Assembly (NCBI RefSeq): GCF_016650635.1
Contig: NZ_JAEKFI010000004.1
Location: 1,002,001-1,066,000, forward strand
Origin: Pseudomonas sp. TH43
GTDB lineage: Bacteria > Pseudomonadota > Gammaproteobacteria > Pseudomonadales > Pseudomonadaceae
Direction of reading: 5' to 3'
DNA: 64,000 nucleotides
The notes under the pieces were generated by a model. It saw nothing but the letters and a program-made list of their open reading frames with translations, searched no databases and was not told the DNA's origin. Positions 62,607 through 64,000 of this stretch are shown here, in pieces (position 1 is the first letter of the stretch; each line of letters starts with the position of its first letter). The translations under genes and the position numbers were made by a program.

Positions 62607-62670
62607 TTCGCGAGCAGGCTCGCTCCCACAGGTGTACGCATTCCAATGTGAGAGCGAGCCTGCTCGCGAA
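62607..62670 (+). repeat. REPIN between creC and creD
   Basis: Inverted pair of TTCGCGAGCAGG-type REPs in the 174-bp gap between creC and creD. Confidence 0.9.
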
Positions 62671-62685
62671 GGCCGCGCCTCGGTT

Positions 62686-64000
62686 TCAAGGCAGGCGCAA
62701 CATCACTTCAACCCCGCTTTCGACATTGCGAACTCGCATCGAACCACCATGCAATTTGACCACTTCTTCAACGAAGTTTAGCCCCAAGCCCGTGCTTTTG
62801 CGGCCACTGTCCGGTCGTGGCAATGAGTAAAAGCGCTCAGTCAAACGTGGCATGGCGTAATCGGGGATTGCTGCCGTCTCATTGAACAGGCTGAATTCGA
62901 TCTGCTCGCCAACCCGTTCGGCGCTGAAACGCAGCAGCCCCTGAACCGGCGTGAAATCCAGCGCATTCTCGAGCAAATTACCCAGCGCCTGCCGTAACAG
63001 AAAAGGCTCGCCGATCAGCAGCAAATCCGCCGGAATCGTCTGTTCTACTCGCAGGTGCTTACCTTCGATTCGTGCCGCCTGCCCCTGTAACAGCTCGTCG
63101 ACGAATGCCGCCAGCGGCACGGCAACCCGCTCTTCCAGCCCCTGTCGCTGTTCGACCTGCGCCAGATTCAGCAGCCGTTCGATCAACTGCTGCATCCGCG
63201 CGCTTTCGCTGTCGATGTTGCCGACAAAGCGCAGTCGCTGAACCGGCGACATGTCACCTTGCAGCAACTCCGCCGCGCCACGGATGGCGGCCAGTGGACT
63301 TTTCAGCTCATGGGTCAGTGTGTGTACATAGCGCTCGACGTAGGCTTTGCCTTCCAGCTGCGTACGCATCTGCTCGACGGCCGTAGCCAGTTGTTCCAGT
63401 TCGCCACCACGATAGTGCGGCACTTCCACTCGGCGGCCTTCGCTGACGGCTTGGGCGTAACCGGTCAAACGGTGCAGTGCGCGGCTCAGCCACCACGACA
63501 GCAATGCGCCGAACAGCAGGCCGAGGCCGATCAGGCCGGCGCCGTAAAACAGCAGGCGCCGTTCGGTGCGATCGACATAGGGCTGCAATGAGCTGTTGGG
63601 TTTGGCCACGGTGACCACGCCGATGATCTGGCCGTTGTCGCGGATCGGCGCGCCGACGTGCATGACCGACGAGCTCGCGTCATCCGGATCGCTTCGGCTT
63701 GAGCGTGCGCCGTACTCACCGCGCAGGGTCAGGTAGACGTCGTTCCAGCGCGAATAATCCTGACCGACCGCGACGCCGCTGGAATCCAGCACGACAATAC
63801 CCTTGGCGTCGGTGACGTAGATGCGGTGGTTGACCTGATTTTTCGGCAGCCCCCAGATCGTCGCTTTGGGCTGGCGCTCACCATAGGCGCGGAGCAATTC
63901 GGGCCAGCGATTCTCGCTGAGGGTGCCGGCCTTGAAATCGTCACGAAGTATTTCCGCCATCAGGTTTGCGGTGTCGACGAGGGTTTCTTCGGTGGACTGC
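62686..64000 (-). CDS. creC: Sensor histidine kinase CreC, 3' part
   Basis: The C-terminal 438 or so residues of CreC; the 5' end lies beyond the window. Domains in order: the end of a periplasmic sensor region (IYVTDAKGIVVLDSSG), a membrane helix (LLFYGAGLIGLGLLFGALLS), HAMP, a HisKA domain with phospho-accepting H in TLTHELKSPLAAIRG, and an HATPase domain with N box LLENALDF and G box STGLGLNFVEEV. CreC phosphorylates CreB, which activates creD. It is co-directional with creD. Confidence 0.93.
   Translation of the reverse strand, partial: QSTEETLVDTANLMAEILRDDFKAGTLSENRWPELLRAYGERQPKATIWGLPKNQVNHRIYVTDAKGIVVLDSSGVAVGQDYSRWNDVYLTLRGEYGARSSRSDPDDASSSVMHVGAPIRDNGQIIGVVTVAKPNSSLQPYVDRTERRLLFYGAGLIGLGLLFGALLSWWLSRALHRLTGYAQAVSEGRRVEVPHYRGGELEQLATAVEQMRTQLEGKAYVERYVHTLTHELKSPLAAIRGAAELLQGDMSPVQRLRFVGNIDSESARMQQLIERLLNLAQVEQRQGLEERVAVPLAAFVDELLQGQAARIEGKHLRVEQTIPADLLLIGEPFLLRQALGNLLENALDFTPVQGLLRFSAERVGEQIEFSLFNETAAIPDYAMPRLTERFYSLPRPDSGRKSTGLGLNFVEEVVKLHGGSMRVRNVESGVEVMLRLP

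Overview
The window is a piece of a Pseudomonas chromosome of the fluorescens group. The reasons are the high-GC coding style, the gene order pqqF-A-B-C-D-E beside the lysine genes davB/davA, the bioBFHCD block next to comF, the creC/creD pair, and many REP/REPIN repeats of types typical of that group. Nearly all genes are core housekeeping or metabolic genes. The accessory signal is concentrated at about 1.0-2.3 kb, just downstream of a tRNA, and at 47.2-48.2 kb, a tandem repeat array.

Layout. 0-1 kb: the end of a GGDEF/EAL protein and a CAU-anticodon tRNA. 1-2.3 kb: a C4-like structured RNA leading into a frameshifted DUF3077 gene, then an AT-richer orphan gene. 2.6-5.8 kb: an Lrp/AsnC regulator and davBA for lysine catabolism. 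5.8-13.5 kb: the PQQ cluster pqqF-A-B-C-D-E with a linked prolyl oligopeptidase. 13.6-16.4 kb: a Pmp3-type membrane peptide, a PLP aminotransferase and a divergent LysR regulator. 16.6-23.7 kb: three paralogous long-form acyl-CoA dehydrogenases with a membrane diguanylate cyclase between two of them. 24-29 kb: the biotin operon bioBFHCD with a BirA-type operator on the bioB promoter. 29-34.7 kb: comF, a ModE-like regulator, a Tat-exported PhoX-family phosphatase, srkA and mtgA. 34.8-37.2 kb: DUF423, thiS, thiG and trmB. 37.3-44.3 kb: a minus-strand run of DUF3392, hemW, rdgB, DUF4426, metW, metX, DUF167, yggT, proC and yggS. 44.4-46.4 kb: pilT and rarD. 46.7-48.2 kb: a GcvR-like ACT protein whose leader has been copied into a 241-bp tandem array. 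48.6-54.4 kb: glcB, a stand-alone receiver protein, a cNMP/CBS/DUF294 protein and a DEDDh exonuclease. 54.6-60.1 kb: an ECF sigma/FecR/TonB-receptor/PepSY iron-uptake locus. 60.3-64 kb: a glutathione S-transferase, creD and the 3' part of creC.

The genes form several compact, translationally coupled operons (pqqCDE, bioFHCD, hemW-rdgB-DUF4426, DUF294-exonuclease, sigma-FecR, PepSY-59 aa protein). The most interesting non-coding observations are the C4-like RNA with a ribosome-site hairpin, the REPIN-carrying tandem array built from a gene leader, a BirA operator containing a TTGACA -35 box, a CreB-tag-like repeat before creD, and catabolite-repression-like CA motifs at davB and the DUF294 gene. 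I saw no CRISPR array, prophage, insertion sequence or rRNA. No wholly new multi-gene system is evident.
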